DNA of 64,000 nt. Origin: Pseudomonadota bacterium. GTDB lineage: Bacteria; Pseudomonadota; Gammaproteobacteria; UBA5335. Shown here in pieces: positions 27,609 to 37,063 of the stretch; positions within the stretch are counted from its first letter, which is position 1; every line of letters begins with the position of its first letter. A model generated the notes under the pieces. The model did not search any database, was not told where the DNA came from, and was given only the letters and a program-made list of their open reading frames with translations. Where the stretch lies: contig JAXHTV010000009.1 of the NCBI GenBank assembly GCA_034189865.1, forward strand, positions 44,011-108,010, in the 5' to 3' direction. The translations under genes and the position numbers were made by a program.

Positions 27609-28347
27609 AATACCCGGTGTGTTTGTGACCGGTACCGATACCGGCGTGGGAAAGACCGTTGCGTCGGTCTTGCTGATCCAAGCTCTTCGGGCGCGCGGCT
27701 TCCGGTGCGGTGCGATGAAACCGGTTGCGAGTGGCTGTGAGTCCTCAACCGAGGGGCTGCGGAACGACGATGCCCTGGCCGTGATCCAGGCTGCGGGCCT
27801 AGATGTGCCCTATGACCAAGTAAACCCTTATGCCTTTGCGCCCGCCATTGCACCGCATCTGGCGGCTGCCGAGGCAGATACGCCGATTACGTTGGATCGC
27901 ATTGTCGATACTTACGGGCGTTTTCGGGGTCGAGTCGACTGGATGGTCGTCGAGGGTGCCGGCGGCTGGCGGGTTCCGTTGTCCGAATCGCTGGAGATGG
28001 GCGATCTGGCGCGAGCCCTCGGGCTGCCGGTGGTGGTGGTCGTGGGCATGCGTTTGGGTTGTTTGAACCACGCGTTGCTGACGGCGGAGAGTATTTTGGC
28101 GGCCGGCGTACCGCTGGTCGGCTGGATCGCCAACTTCTTTGAGCGCGAATTCGAGCGCTCCGATGAGAACACCCGGGCGCTGGAGGTGCGAATGCCGGTG
28201 CCTTGTATTGCCCGGATACCGTACTGCCCCGGCTCGCGCGATCATCTATTGGCGCGAACGGCTGTCGATTTGGAGGCGTTGTTGACCAACGCGCCTTCGT
28301 TGCGGCGTTCATTTTCTTCGGTTGCGCCGGACGAGTCGATCGAGTAG
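27601..28347 (+). CDS. bioD: Dethiobiotin synthetase
   Basis: ATP- and CO2-dependent ring closure of diaminopelargonate to dethiobiotin. The 248-residue product starts at GTG 27601, overlapping bioC by 8 bp. It shows VTGTDTGVGKTVAS (P-loop, about residues 9-22), the KPVASGCE substrate region (about 41-48) and VVEGAGGWRVPL (about 118-129). The basic/acidic tail after residue 225 is longer than usual. Last gene of the operon; bioA is not here. Confidence 0.95.
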   Translation: MAEIPGVFVTGTDTGVGKTVASVLLIQALRARGFRCGAMKPVASGCESSTEGLRNDDALAVIQAAGLDVPYDQVNPYAFAPAIAPHLAAAEADTPITLDRIVDTYGRFRGRVDWMVVEGAGGWRVPLSESLEMGDLARALGLPVVVVVGMRLGCLNHALLTAESILAAGVPLVGWIANFFEREFERSDENTRALEVRMPVPCIARIPYCPGSRDHLLARTAVDLEALLTNAPSLRRSFSSVAPDESIE

Positions 28348-28544
28348 CATTTCCGCGCTTCGCGTTACGGGAAATCAGGGACATCCGGGATGCGAGGCGA
28401 CGTGGCCGAAGGGGCGAAAACATGGTGTTTCTCGCCGCGCAACGATGGTGTGAAGTGTGTGATCGGTCGGCGCATAGCAGGCTTGAGACCAAGCTGTTGG
28501 CGCTTATTCCCCTCACTTGGCGCGCTGTCGTTCGAGGAGGTCCG

Positions 28545-29030
28545 GTGCGACCGCAAGAATCCACCGATGACGGTATCCTTTACCGTTGCGTCACGATGCC
28601 GAACGGCTCATTAACGCCAGTCGGTGCGGGCCTTTTCCTCGCCGCACTTGCCATACCACTCATCTGCATCTCAGTTGTGGCGTGGCAGGCAGGCGCGTGG
28701 TTGATTCTGCCGTTTTCCGGGATCGAGTTCGTGGCAGTCGCGTGGGCTCTGGGCTATGGCATTCGGCAGAGTCGCTATCGGGAGGTGGTTTCGGTCACCG
28801 ATCAATGGGTACGGGTCGAATCCGGCATTTTGCGGCCCGAGAACACATTGGACTTCGACCGGTTCTGGACGTCCGTCAGTTTAGAGCCACGAAGTGCGTC
28901 GTCTTGCGGTCTTCGGTTGTTACTTCGGAATCGCGGACGAAGTATCGAAGTTGGACGTTTCCTGACGGATGATGAACGAAAAGCCCTGGCGGTGCGAATT
29001 CAACGCGCGATTGGCCCGATGGGCCAGTAG
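28545..29030 (+). CDS. DUF2244 family membrane protein
   Basis: Small membrane protein of unknown function often found beside cytochrome oxidase genes. GTG 28545 is preceded by GAGGAGG 4-5 bp upstream, giving 161 residues. Two membrane segments lie at about residues 28-48 and 51-72 (LFLAALAIPLICISVVAWQ; AWLILPFSGIEFVAVAWALG). A soluble domain with VSVTDQWVRVESG and the end VGRFLTDDERKALAVRIQRAI follows, matching my memory of the DUF2244 pattern. An open frame continues upstream to 28203 but overlaps bioD and lacks homology. It ends 85 bp before coxB and is probably in the cox operon. Confidence 0.8.
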   Translation: MRPQESTDDGILYRCVTMPNGSLTPVGAGLFLAALAIPLICISVVAWQAGAWLILPFSGIEFVAVAWALGYGIRQSRYREVVSVTDQWVRVESGILRPENTLDFDRFWTSVSLEPRSASSCGLRLLLRNRGRSIEVGRFLTDDERKALAVRIQRAIGPMGQ

Positions 29031-29115
29031 ACGGTCGAAACGTGAGCTTGCGGCGGGTCTCGGTTGGGCTGTCGCAGAGATCAAGAACATTGATATGTTA
29101 CGGAGTGGATGCGGG

Positions 29116-29973
29116 ATGGCACGGAATAGACTGCGAGGCTGTGGGCTCTGGCTCACCGCCGCAGCATTACTCTCAGCGGTGAGTTGCGTATGGGCTGAAA
29201 GCAGCATCAATATGCCTGTCGGTGTAACGGAAATCAGCCGAGAGGTCTATGGTCTGCACATGACCATTCTCTGGATTTGTACGGCGATCGGCGTATTGGT
29301 GTTTGGCGCCATCATCTACTCCATCATCAGATTTCGGAAATCCGCCGGTGCGGTTCCGGCGCAGTTTCATGAGAATACCGCCGTTGAGATCGTTTGGACG
29401 ATCGTTCCTTTCATCATCCTGATCGCCATGGCGATTCCCGCTGCTGGTACCTTGATCAAGATGGAGGACACCAGTAATTCGGACCTGACCATTAAGATCA
29501 CCGGTTACCAGTGGAAGTGGCACTACGAGTACCTGGATAGCGGGGTTTCTTTCTTCAGCTCACTGGCGGCGGACAGCAACGCCGCCCGGCAGCTGGGGGC
29601 CGATGTGGCGTTGGAAAGCGTCGATCACTATCTTCTAAACGTAGACAACCCGGTCGTCGTTCCGACGGGCAAAAAAGTTCGCTTTTTGATTACGTCCAAC
29701 GACGTACTCCACGCTTGGTGGGTTCCGCAGCTGGCTGTCAAGAAAGACGCAATTCCCGGGTACATCAATCAGTTTTGGGCGAAAGTCGATGAGCCGGGTG
29801 TTTACCGGGGGCAGTGCGCCGAATTGTGCGGCCGCGACCACGGTTTCATGCCGGTAGTTGTCGTCGCTAAAACACCTGAAGAATATGACGCTTGGCTGGC
29901 CGAGCGACAAACGGGCGCGTCAGTTGCCCAACGGAATGACCGCCAGTTGGCGGCAATTTCCGCAGCGCGGTAA
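29116..29973 (+). CDS. coxB: Cytochrome c oxidase subunit II
   Basis: Takes electrons from cytochrome c through the CuA centre. The 285-residue product has a signal peptide ending about VSCVWA, two membrane helices (TILWICTAIGVLVFGAIIYS; IVWTIVPFIILIAMAIPA) and a cupredoxin domain. CuA ligands are visible: HAWWVP and CAELCGRDHGFMP (about residues 240-252, two Cys, His and Met). ITGYQWKWHYEY is the aromatic electron-entry patch. There is no fused cytochrome c domain. The ATG at 29116 fits the signal peptide; an ATG at 29095 would add 7 residues. Confidence 0.96.
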   Translation: MARNRLRGCGLWLTAAALLSAVSCVWAESSINMPVGVTEISREVYGLHMTILWICTAIGVLVFGAIIYSIIRFRKSAGAVPAQFHENTAVEIVWTIVPFIILIAMAIPAAGTLIKMEDTSNSDLTIKITGYQWKWHYEYLDSGVSFFSSLAADSNAARQLGADVALESVDHYLLNVDNPVVVPTGKKVRFLITSNDVLHAWWVPQLAVKKDAIPGYINQFWAKVDEPGVYRGQCAELCGRDHGFMPVVVVAKTPEEYDAWLAERQTGASVAQRNDRQLAAISAAR

Positions 29974-29989
29974 GAGTCAACGGAGGTAA

Positions 29990-31576
29990 ATGACAGTGAG
30001 TGGACATTCCGAAGCACACGCTCATCACGACCATGGGCCCGATCCAAAGTTCTTCCGCCGTTGGCTGACCACCACGAATCACAAGGACCTCGGTGCCTTG
30101 TATATGTGGCTAAGTCTCGTCATGTTCCTCATTGGCGGTGCCATGGCGCTGGTCATCCGGGCTGAATTATTCCAACCTGGCATGCAGTTTGTCGCCCCGG
30201 AATTCTTTAACCAGATGACCACACTCCACGCGTTGATCATGGTTTTCGGCGCGGTGATGCCGGCCTTTGTCGGGCTGGCGAACTGGATGCTTCCGGTGAT
30301 GCTCGGTGCGCCTGATATGGCGTTGCCGCGGATCAACAACTGGGGCTTTTGGATTCTGCCGTTCGCCTTTTCCCTATTAATTATCACCCTGTTTATGCCG
30401 GGTGGCGGACCGGCTTCCGGCTGGACGCTGTACCCACCGCTGTCACTGCAAACCGGTATGGCATTCCCGTTCATGATTTTTGCAATTCATCTGCTGGGTG
30501 TTTCGTCAATCATGGGCGCCATCAATGTGGTCGCGACCATTCTCAATCTCCGCGCGCCGGGCATGACCCTGATGAAAATGCCCATGTTCGCCTGGGCTTG
30601 GTTGATCACTGCCTATCTGTTGATCGCCGTTATGCCGGTACTCGCTGGCGGCGTGACCATGTTGCTGACCGATAAATATTTCGGTACCAGTTTCTTCAAT
30701 GCCGCAGGGGGCGGTGATCCGGTGCTTTTCCAGCATATTTTCTGGTTCTTTGGGCACCCGGAAGTTTACATCCTGATTCTGCCATCCTTCGGGGTTGTCT
30801 CTCAGATTATCCCCACGTTCTCGCGTAAGCCGTTGTTCGGCTACGCATCGATGGTCTATGCAATGGCCGCCATTGCATTTTTGTCCTTCATCGTATGGGC
30901 TCACCACATGTTTACGGTTGGCTTGCCGCTTGCAGCCGAGCTGTTTTTCATGTTCGCTACGATGTTGATCGCGGTGCCCACCGGGGTGAAAGTATTCAAC
31001 TGGGTGGCCACGATGTGGCGTGGGTCATTGACCTTCGAGACGCCGATGTTGTTTTCACTGGCGTTTCTTTTCCTGTTCACCATCGGTGGTTTTTCCGGCT
31101 TGATGTTGGCCATGGCCCCAGCGGATTTCCAATATCACGACTCCTATTTTGTCGTCGCCCATTTCCACTACGTTTTGGTGCCGGGCGCCATCTTCGCCAT
31201 CATGGCGGGCGTGTATTTCTGGATTCCAAAATGGACCGGAAATATGTATGACGAAAGGCTCGGCAAGATTCATTTCTGGCTGTCCACGATTGGGGTCAAT
31301 CTCACATTCTTCCCCATGCACTTCTCCGGCTTGGCGGGGATGCCACGTCGAATTCCCGACTACGCGCTGCAGTTCACCACGTTCAATCAGATCTCTTCGG
31401 TGGGTGCTTTCCTGTTCGGCTTTTCCCAACTGTTCTTTATTTACGTGATTATCAAGTGCATCCGTGGGGGTGAGAAAGCAACCGATCGCGTCTGGGACGG
31501 TGCCGAAGGGCTGGAATGGACGCTGCCTTCGCCTGCTCCTTATCACACCTTTGAAACGCCGCCTGTGGTCAAGTAA
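29990..31576 (+). CDS. coxA: Cytochrome c oxidase subunit I (aa3 type)
   Basis: Catalytic subunit of a proton-pumping terminal oxidase in the inner membrane. The 528-residue product has about 12 helices, the heme a ligand in [11 protein letters not shown] (about residue 77) and the CuB/Tyr motif [13 protein letters not shown] (about 253-265). WAHHMFTVG gives the next two CuB histidines and [10 protein letters not shown] the heme ligands. The Glu in GHPEV and the D-channel Asn/Asp region ([20 protein letters not shown]) indicate a type A1 oxidase. GGAGG lies just before the ATG; a histidine-rich N-terminus (HAHHDHG) is a small curiosity. Confidence 0.98.
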   Translation: MTVSGHSEAHAHHDHGPDPKFFRRWLTTTNHKDLGALYMWLSLVMFLIGGAMALVIRAELFQPGMQFVAPEFFNQMTTLHALIMVFGAVMPAFVGLANWMLPVMLGAPDMALPRINNWGFWILPFAFSLLIITLFMPGGGPASGWTLYPPLSLQTGMAFPFMIFAIHLLGVSSIMGAINVVATILNLRAPGMTLMKMPMFAWAWLITAYLLIAVMPVLAGGVTMLLTDKYFGTSFFNAAGGGDPVLFQHIFWFFGHPEVYILILPSFGVVSQIIPTFSRKPLFGYASMVYAMAAIAFLSFIVWAHHMFTVGLPLAAELFFMFATMLIAVPTGVKVFNWVATMWRGSLTFETPMLFSLAFLFLFTIGGFSGLMLAMAPADFQYHDSYFVVAHFHYVLVPGAIFAIMAGVYFWIPKWTGNMYDERLGKIHFWLSTIGVNLTFFPMHFSGLAGMPRRIPDYALQFTTFNQISSVGAFLFGFSQLFFIYVIIKCIRGGEKATDRVWDGAEGLEWTLPSPAPYHTFETPPVVK

Positions 31577-31606
31577 ACGGTGAGTTCTAGGTGGGGTTTT
31601 GTGTGC

Positions 31607-31729
31607 ATGACTGACAGTTCTGTAGATCGGCCCGACCGACGTGCGGCAGTTCGCCGCACGCTGGCAATCCTGGTGGTGCTTGCTATCGGGGTCTATGTGG
31701 CGTTTTTTATCGCCATGGCGCTGAGATAG
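31607..31729 (+). CDS. Small single-pass membrane protein of the cox operon (40 aa)
   Basis: A short frame starting at ATG 31607 encodes MTDSSVDRPDRRAAVRRTLA followed by a hydrophobic helix (residues 20-38) and ends at TAG 31727-31729. AGGTGGGG lies about 9 bp upstream. It is in the coxA-ctaG gap in the right direction, where related genomes often carry a tiny cytochrome oxidase assembly or subunit protein. Function is inferred from position only. Confidence 0.7.
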   Translation: MTDSSVDRPDRRAAVRRTLAILVVLAIGVYVAFFIAMALR

Positions 31730-31752
31730 TTCGTGGCAAGAGGGTCTAGAGT

Positions 31753-32304
31753 GTGAAGTCCAAGGTCAGCCATCGCGCGGTCATTGCCAGAACCCTGGCG
31801 GCTGTTGTGGCGATGTTTGCTTTCGGTTTCGCCTTGGTTCCGCTTTACGATGTTCTGTGTGACATCACCGGTTTGAATGGTCGGATCGATCTGGAGGTCG
31901 CCGAGACCGTTGAGGCCGCCGACGTTGATTATTCTCGCTTGGTGACGGTCGAGTTTGTCGCGAACCGGAATAGTTACTTGCCTTGGGAATTCAATTCGAC
32001 CGTCAGCAAGCTCGAGGTACATCCCGGGCAGATGCATACGGTGCAATACTACGCCAAGAACTTGCAGGATCGCCCGATGGTCGGCCGCGCAGTTCCCAGC
32101 GTTGCACCGGGCACGGCATCGAAGTATTTGCACAAAGTTGAGTGTTTCTGTTTTACCGAGCAGGCATTCGATGCCAGTGAGTCCAAGTATATGCCGGTTC
32201 AGTTCTACATTGATCCGGATTTGCCGAAAAGCGTCGATACCGTCACCTTGGCCTACACGTTTTTCGACGCGACGGAAGAAGCAAAAGTGTCATTGCGCGA
32301 TTGA
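31753..32304 (+). CDS. ctaG: Cytochrome c oxidase assembly protein CtaG/Cox11
   Basis: Membrane-anchored copper chaperone that delivers copper to the CuB site of subunit I. The 183-residue product starts at GTG 31753. It has one N-terminal helix (TLAAVVAMFAFGFALVPLYDVLCDITGLNG, the usual Cox11 start), the periplasmic domain with YYAKNLQDRPMVGRAVPSVAPG and the copper-binding VECFCFTEQAF (about residues 134-144). It lies between coxA and coxC as in related genomes. Confidence 0.96.
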   Translation: MKSKVSHRAVIARTLAAVVAMFAFGFALVPLYDVLCDITGLNGRIDLEVAETVEAADVDYSRLVTVEFVANRNSYLPWEFNSTVSKLEVHPGQMHTVQYYAKNLQDRPMVGRAVPSVAPGTASKYLHKVECFCFTEQAFDASESKYMPVQFYIDPDLPKSVDTVTLAYTFFDATEEAKVSLRD

Positions 32305-32384
32305 CGGAGGCCGGTTCGGTGGTGCTGTGTCGAAGCGGGTTCCTGAAACGGATATTTAACGATTTTTAGCAGAAGGGGATGATG

Positions 32385-33260
32385 ATGGCGGAAGCGTCTC
32401 ACAACAAGGACGTCTATTTTGTGCCGGATCCCAGTTACTGGCCGATTATCGGTTCCGTGGGATTGTTTCTGTTGTTTTTCGGAGTGTCCTCCTCCTTGAG
32501 CGGCATCGACTCCGGGTTCTGGTTCAGCCTCGTGGGCGCGGCCATTTTTGTCGTGATGCTGTTCGGCTGGTTTGGGGCCGTTATCCGAGAAAATCTGGCG
32601 GATCTTTACAACGCACAGGTGGATCGAACCTTCCGGTGGGCCATGGGTTGGTTCATCTTTTCGGAGGTGATGTTCTTCGCCGCTTTCTTCGGCGCCCTGT
32701 TCTATGCGCGAAACTTCTCCGTGGCCTGGTTAAGCGGTTCCGGTGCCGAGTCGCTGACCAATTTGCTGATCTGGCCCGGCTACGAGGCGGCTTGGCCGAC
32801 CAACGGTCCCGCTAATGTGGGTGGTGAGTTCGAAACCATCAGCGCCTGGGAACTGCCAGCCTTGAACACTGCGCTATTACTGACCAGCAGTTGGACGCTG
32901 ACTGTCGCCCACCATGCTGTCAAGGATGCTGCCAATCGTAAGGCTACCCTGTGGTTGGCCGCGACGGTTGCCCTTGGGGTCGCGTTCCTATTTTTTCAGG
33001 TCGAAGAATATATCCATGCCTATCAGCACCTGAATCTGACCCTGGGGTCAGGTATTTATGGGTCGACGTTTTTTATGCTGACGGGTTTTCATGGTGCCCA
33101 CGTGACGCTAGGCACGCTCATGCTGTTCGTGATCATGTTACGCACGATGCGTGGGCATTTTCGACCGGATCGCCACTTCGCGTTCGAAGCGGTTGCGTGG
33201 TATTGGCACTTTGTTGACGTGGTTTGGCTTGGGTTGTTTATTTTCGTTTATATCGTCTGA
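32385..33260 (+). CDS. coxC: Cytochrome c oxidase subunit III
   Basis: Seven-helix subunit that stabilises the oxidase and its proton uptake. The product has the typical YFVPDPSYWPIIGSVGLFLL start, RWAMGWFIFSEVMFFAAFFGALFYAR (about residues 84-109) and FHGAHVTLGTLML and HFVDVVWLGLFIFVYIV at the end. Three ATGs in tandem (32379, 32382, 32385) follow AGAAGGGG; the third has the best spacing and is used here. Confidence 0.97.
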   Translation: MAEASHNKDVYFVPDPSYWPIIGSVGLFLLFFGVSSSLSGIDSGFWFSLVGAAIFVVMLFGWFGAVIRENLADLYNAQVDRTFRWAMGWFIFSEVMFFAAFFGALFYARNFSVAWLSGSGAESLTNLLIWPGYEAAWPTNGPANVGGEFETISAWELPALNTALLLTSSWTLTVAHHAVKDAANRKATLWLAATVALGVAFLFFQVEEYIHAYQHLNLTLGSGIYGSTFFMLTGFHGAHVTLGTLMLFVIMLRTMRGHFRPDRHFAFEAVAWYWHFVDVVWLGLFIFVYIV

Positions 33261-33281
33261 GCCATATCTCGCCGGATCAGG

Positions 33282-33317
33282 GCCCTGTCGGGTGCGGACC
33301 GTTGCGCCCCACAGGGC
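33282..33317. terminator. Strong hairpin between coxC and the convergent DUF2909 gene
   Basis: GCCCTGT and ACAGGGC pair, and an inner GGGTGC/GCGCCC pairing with one wobble extends the stem to about 14 bp. There is no clear T-run on either side, so it may act as a transcript end or stabiliser rather than a classic terminator. Confidence 0.4.
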
Positions 33318-33342
33318 TCCGTGTTACTTAGCCGTTAAACAT

Positions 33343-33588
33343 TTATCGGGGATTTTTCGCTGTCGATGAATCGGGCGGTGCCAAATGGATGCCGTGTGGC
33401 TCGATGACACCGGTTGCGATGCCCAGCATGATCATGACGAACAGCGCGATGGACAGGCCGATGCGCCATTTGAGTGCGTTCAATGTGCGGCCGGACTGCC
33501 CATCATCTTTCAGGAGATAGTACAGACCGGAGCCCAGGCTGAATACGATAGCCGCGAATACAGCCAGTATGATGATTCGCAAAAGCAT
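33343..33588 (-). CDS. DUF2909 family small twin-transmembrane protein
   Basis: An 81-residue protein with two membrane helices (about residues 4-26 and 46-65) joined by a short loop with LKDDGQSGRTLNALKWRIGLS. The last part (HLAPPDSSTAKNPR) is polar. This matches the small DUF2909 proteins that lie opposite to cox genes in Pseudomonas-like genomes. Function unknown. It is divergent from surf1 and convergent with coxC. Confidence 0.85.
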   Translation of the reverse strand: MLLRIIILAVFAAIVFSLGSGLYYLLKDDGQSGRTLNALKWRIGLSIALFVMIMLGIATGVIEPHGIHLAPPDSSTAKNPR

Positions 33589-33755
33589 TGAAGATTCTGT
33601 CTCGTTTTCCGCTGACCCATCGTGGGGAGTGGCCTTTGCCGGCCGTGGTGGTGATCTCTTTCAATGGCGGTTAAGCCAAGCCCGAAAACGATGTGGATAT
33701 TTCCAATTGGCCAGTATATCGCAACGTGATCAAAGGCCCTAACCGCGCCAATCGC

Positions 33756-34481
33756 ATGACCCCAATCCCCTTCTTGGTCCGCGTACTTCCATACCTGGTC
33801 GCCTTGGCGTTCTGCGGGCTTTTTGTGGTCTTGGGTTTTTGGCAAATGGGGCGCGGTCATGAGAAAGCCGATTTGCTCGCGGAGTATGCCCGTTCGCTGG
33901 ATGATGATTCTTTGGCGGTGTCGTCTATCGAGAGCATTGAGGCGTTGGATCAGGGGGCGTTCGTGTTTCGTCGCGTCGAAGTACGAGGCGAGTTCGACCC
34001 TGATCGGCAGATGCTGTTAGACAATCGTATCGTCAACGGTCGCGTCGGTTTCGAGGTGTTGACGCCACTGCGGCTGGAAACGGGCGAGTATCTGATCGTC
34101 AATCGAGGTTGGGTGCCTTTAAACGGAACTCGAGCGCAGCTGCCGGAGATTGACGTTCGCGCCGGTCCTCAGGCAATAACCGGCACACTTCGTCGTTTCC
34201 CGCGGGCCGGGTGGAATTTCGAGACAGATGCCAGCGCGGGTAACTGGCCGCGAATTGTTCAATATCCTGACCATTCGGACGTCTCCGAGTTGCTCAGTGC
34301 CCCGGTGGCGCCTCTGGTACTGTTGCTCGACCCCGATTCGGGGCCGGGATTTGTCCGTCGCTGGCAACCCGAGGTGATGCCGCCCGAACGGCACTACGGT
34401 TATTCGGTCCAATGGTTTGCCTTGGCGCTAACGGTCGCGGTGGTGATCTTGGTACTGGGATTGCGTCGTTTGAGAAAGTGA
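33756..34481 (+). CDS. SURF1-type cytochrome oxidase assembly protein
   Basis: Inner-membrane factor that helps insert heme a into subunit I. With the start at ATG 33756 the product is 241 residues: an N-terminal helix with ALAFCGLFVVLGFWQMGRGHEKADLLAEY (conserved WQxxR), a periplasmic domain with RVEVRGEFDPDRQMLLDNR and YLIVNRGWVPLNG (both SURF1 signatures), and a C-terminal helix after HYGYSVQWFALALTV. An in-frame GTG at 33693 would add 21 residues. No strong ribosome binding site was seen for either. Confidence 0.93.
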   Translation: MTPIPFLVRVLPYLVALAFCGLFVVLGFWQMGRGHEKADLLAEYARSLDDDSLAVSSIESIEALDQGAFVFRRVEVRGEFDPDRQMLLDNRIVNGRVGFEVLTPLRLETGEYLIVNRGWVPLNGTRAQLPEIDVRAGPQAITGTLRRFPRAGWNFETDASAGNWPRIVQYPDHSDVSELLSAPVAPLVLLLDPDSGPGFVRRWQPEVMPPERHYGYSVQWFALALTVAVVILVLGLRRLRK

Positions 34482-34488
34482 ATCGTTC

Positions 34489-35109
34489 ATGAGTGAATTG
34501 GAAAGTCGTGAGTCAGGCCCGCGCCGCTCAGGTCAGTTAAAGTTGGTATTTTTGGCGTCGCTGTTTTTTGGACCTTTGGCCATCGCCTGGGTTTGGTATG
34601 CCCATGTTGACCAATGGATGCCCGAGCAGCGAGGGAATCACGGTACCTTGATTTCGCCGGCACGGCCCTTGAACGATGTGCGCTTGATAACGCCGGACGG
34701 TGAAGGACTGGACCTGGAATTCTTCCGCCATTATTGGACGCTGGTGGTTTTCGGTAATGAGAATTGTAACCCGGCTTGCCAGCAGCAGCTGTATCTCACA
34801 CGCCAGGTGAGAACGCGGCTCGGACGCGAGTCTCATCGGGTTCAGCGCCTGCTGATTTTGCCGGCCGATAGGTCTGTCGCTGGCGGGTTCGAGGGGCAGG
34901 GCGATTTGACCGTGGGTGTCGTCTCGGACACGGGAGCGAAGTGGCTGGAGGCGTTCCGGGTGGCACCATCCGATGATCCGGTAGGCTCGTTACGTGTCTA
35001 TATCGTCGATCCATTGGGGAATGTCATGATGTATTTTGCAGCCGAAGCGCCGCCGGAAGACCTTTATTTGGACCTCAAGCGCCTCTTGCGCATTTCCCGG
35101 ATCGGATAG
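34489..35109 (+). CDS. SCO/thioredoxin-fold protein of the cox operon
   Basis: A 206-residue protein with one N-terminal helix (about residues 18-36) and a periplasmic thioredoxin-like domain. NENCNPACQQQLY (about residues 88-100) has the CxxxC spacing of SCO copper chaperones. The His that completes the SCO copper site is not obvious: the corresponding strand reads YIVDPLGNVMMYF rather than having a VDHS-type motif. This is the hypothetical protein usually found between surf1 and ctaA. A role in oxidase assembly is inferred from position. Confidence 0.82.
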   Translation: MSELESRESGPRRSGQLKLVFLASLFFGPLAIAWVWYAHVDQWMPEQRGNHGTLISPARPLNDVRLITPDGEGLDLEFFRHYWTLVVFGNENCNPACQQQLYLTRQVRTRLGRESHRVQRLLILPADRSVAGGFEGQGDLTVGVVSDTGAKWLEAFRVAPSDDPVGSLRVYIVDPLGNVMMYFAAEAPPEDLYLDLKRLLRISRIG

Positions 35110-35114
35110 TCACC

Positions 35115-36134
35115 ATGCGTCAGACTTTGTTTTTTCGGTTACTGATCTTCGCCTTGTTGCTCACCACCGGTGTTGTCGTGCTGGGCGCCTATGTCCGTTT
35201 GTCCGATGCCGGTTTGGGTTGTCCTGATTGGCCGGGGTGTTATGGAAATATGATTGTCCCGTCGGACCCCGACACCGTGACCGAAGCCAATGCGAGCTAT
35301 CCCAACCGTGCCATGGAAGCGGACAAGGCCTGGAAGGAGATGATTCATCGTTACTTCGCAGGTCTGCTCGGCATGCTGGTGTTAGCCTTGGCCGTGATCG
35401 CATGGAGAAATCGAAGCGATCCGCGGCAACCGACGGTTTTGCCTTGGTTTCTGGTCGCTCTGATTGTCTTTCAGTCGATGTTGGGCATGCTGACGGTCAC
35501 GTGGTTGCTCAAACCCCTCATCGTGATGGGCCATCTGCTGGGCGGATTGGCGACTTTGTCCCTATTGTGGTGGTTGGCGCTGCGCACCGGGCGGTTATTT
35601 TCGCCCGCTAACTATCCCGAGTCCGACCGCTGGCGCTTCTTGGCCGTGGTGGGATTGGTGGTTGTCGTTTGTCAGATCGCTTTGGGCGGCTGGACCAGCG
35701 CCAACTACGCGGCGCTCGCCTGCCCGGATTTTCCCACCTGCCAGGGTCGTTGGTGGCCGGAGACCGACTACGGGGAGGCTTTTACCCTCTGGCGCGGCAT
35801 TGGCGTTGACTATGAGGGCGGTGTGCTGGACAACGCCGCACGGGTGGCGGTACACCTGACACATCGCATCGGTGCGGTGGTGACGTTTCTCTATTTGGGG
35901 CTGTTTGGCCTATGGCTCTGGCGTAAGGGCGATCAATCTGCGGTGCGTAATGTGGGTTTGGCGCTTTGCCTTGTGCTGACGTTACAGGTCGCGCTGGGTA
36001 TTACGACCGTGATTGGCCATCTTCCGTTGCCCGTGGCAGTAGCCCACAATGCGGGGGCGGCTTTGTTGCTTTTGACTACCGTTGCCGTCAATCACGTGCT
36101 CAGATCTGGCGGGGAACCGGCGCCATGGACGTAA
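35115..36134 (+). CDS. ctaA: Heme A synthase
   Basis: Oxidises the C8 methyl of heme O to give heme A for the aa3 oxidase. The 339-residue product has eight helices, the start [22 protein letters not shown] (about residues 22-43, with the conserved loop cysteines), [14 protein letters not shown] (heme ligand His), and [16 protein letters not shown] and [16 protein letters not shown] in the second half. Its stop overlaps the start of ctaB by 10 bp. Confidence 0.95.
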   Translation: MRQTLFFRLLIFALLLTTGVVVLGAYVRLSDAGLGCPDWPGCYGNMIVPSDPDTVTEANASYPNRAMEADKAWKEMIHRYFAGLLGMLVLALAVIAWRNRSDPRQPTVLPWFLVALIVFQSMLGMLTVTWLLKPLIVMGHLLGGLATLSLLWWLALRTGRLFSPANYPESDRWRFLAVVGLVVVVCQIALGGWTSANYAALACPDFPTCQGRWWPETDYGEAFTLWRGIGVDYEGGVLDNAARVAVHLTHRIGAVVTFLYLGLFGLWLWRKGDQSAVRNVGLALCLVLTLQVALGITTVIGHLPLPVAVAHNAGAALLLLTTVAVNHVLRSGGEPAPWT

Positions 36135-37027
36135 GTGCGGACATGAGTTTCGCTCGCCAAGTGCGGGCGTTTTACGATCTGACAAAACCTAAAGTGGTCG
36201 CACTGATCGTTTTTACGGCGGTGGTGGGCATGTTACTGGCGACACCGGGGGCCGTGCCTTTTGCCGTTTTTTTCTACGGCACATTGGGGATCGCGCTGGC
36301 CGCCGCTTCCGCCGCCGCGGTCAATCAGATACTCGACCGCCAAGCCGATGCCCGAATGGCGCGCACCCAGCGCCGACCCATTCCCACCGGGACGCTCAGC
36401 GTGGGATCCAGCATGATGTTTGCGATTTTGCTGGGGTTGGCGTCCATGGTGATTTTGACCACCCAGGTCAATGCCCTGACGGCCGTTTTAACGTTTGCTT
36501 CTTTGATAGGCTACGCGGTGGTTTATACGCTCTACTTGAAGCGTGCGACACCGCAAAATATCGTCATCGGTGGGGCCGCCGGTGCGGCACCTCCAGTTCT
36601 GGGGTGGACCGCTGTGACCGGTTCGCTAGACCCGAACTCGCTGTTGTTGTTTCTCATTATTTTCGTCTGGACGCCGCCCCATTTTTGGGCTTTGGCGATC
36701 CATCGAGTGGGCGACTACGAAAAAGCCGACATTCCCATGTTGCCGGTTACCCACGGGGTTGAATTTACCCGGCTGCAGATCCTGCTCTACACGATATTGT
36801 TGCTGGCGGTGAGCGTGATGCCCTATGTCACGGCGATGAGCGGTCTACTGTATCTCATCGGCGCGCTGATTTTGGGCTCGGTATTTTTGTACTACGCCCT
36901 GGCGCTGAAATTTTTCCCGCGCCCGGAGTTGCCGATGAAAACCTTCGGTTATTCCATCACCTATCTGATGGGCCTGTTCGCGCTGTTGTTGGTCGACCAC
37001 TATTTGCCGTTATTGGGTTTTGCCTGA
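36125..37027 (+). CDS. ctaB: Protoheme IX farnesyltransferase (heme O synthase)
   Basis: Attaches a farnesyl group to heme B, the step before heme A synthase; also called cyoE. The 300-residue membrane protein begins near [22 protein letters not shown] and has the prenyl-diphosphate motif [23 protein letters not shown] (about residues 65-87). [28 protein letters not shown] and [13 protein letters not shown] follow. ATG 36125 overlaps ctaA; ATG 36143 is an alternative. Last gene of the cox cluster, convergent with rpoH. Confidence 0.96.
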   Translation: MDVSADMSFARQVRAFYDLTKPKVVALIVFTAVVGMLLATPGAVPFAVFFYGTLGIALAAASAAAVNQILDRQADARMARTQRRPIPTGTLSVGSSMMFAILLGLASMVILTTQVNALTAVLTFASLIGYAVVYTLYLKRATPQNIVIGGAAGAAPPVLGWTAVTGSLDPNSLLLFLIIFVWTPPHFWALAIHRVGDYEKADIPMLPVTHGVEFTRLQILLYTILLLAVSVMPYVTAMSGLLYLIGALILGSVFLYYALALKFFPRPELPMKTFGYSITYLMGLFALLLVDHYLPLLGFA

Positions 37028-37063
37028 GATCACGGCGCGCTCTGCTGCACTTGGCAGGGCGGA

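Noticed and set aside
28203..28544. Upstream extension of the DUF2244 frame
   Set aside because: It overlaps bioD in another frame and reads as unrelated sequence; the GAGGAGG site points to GTG 28545.
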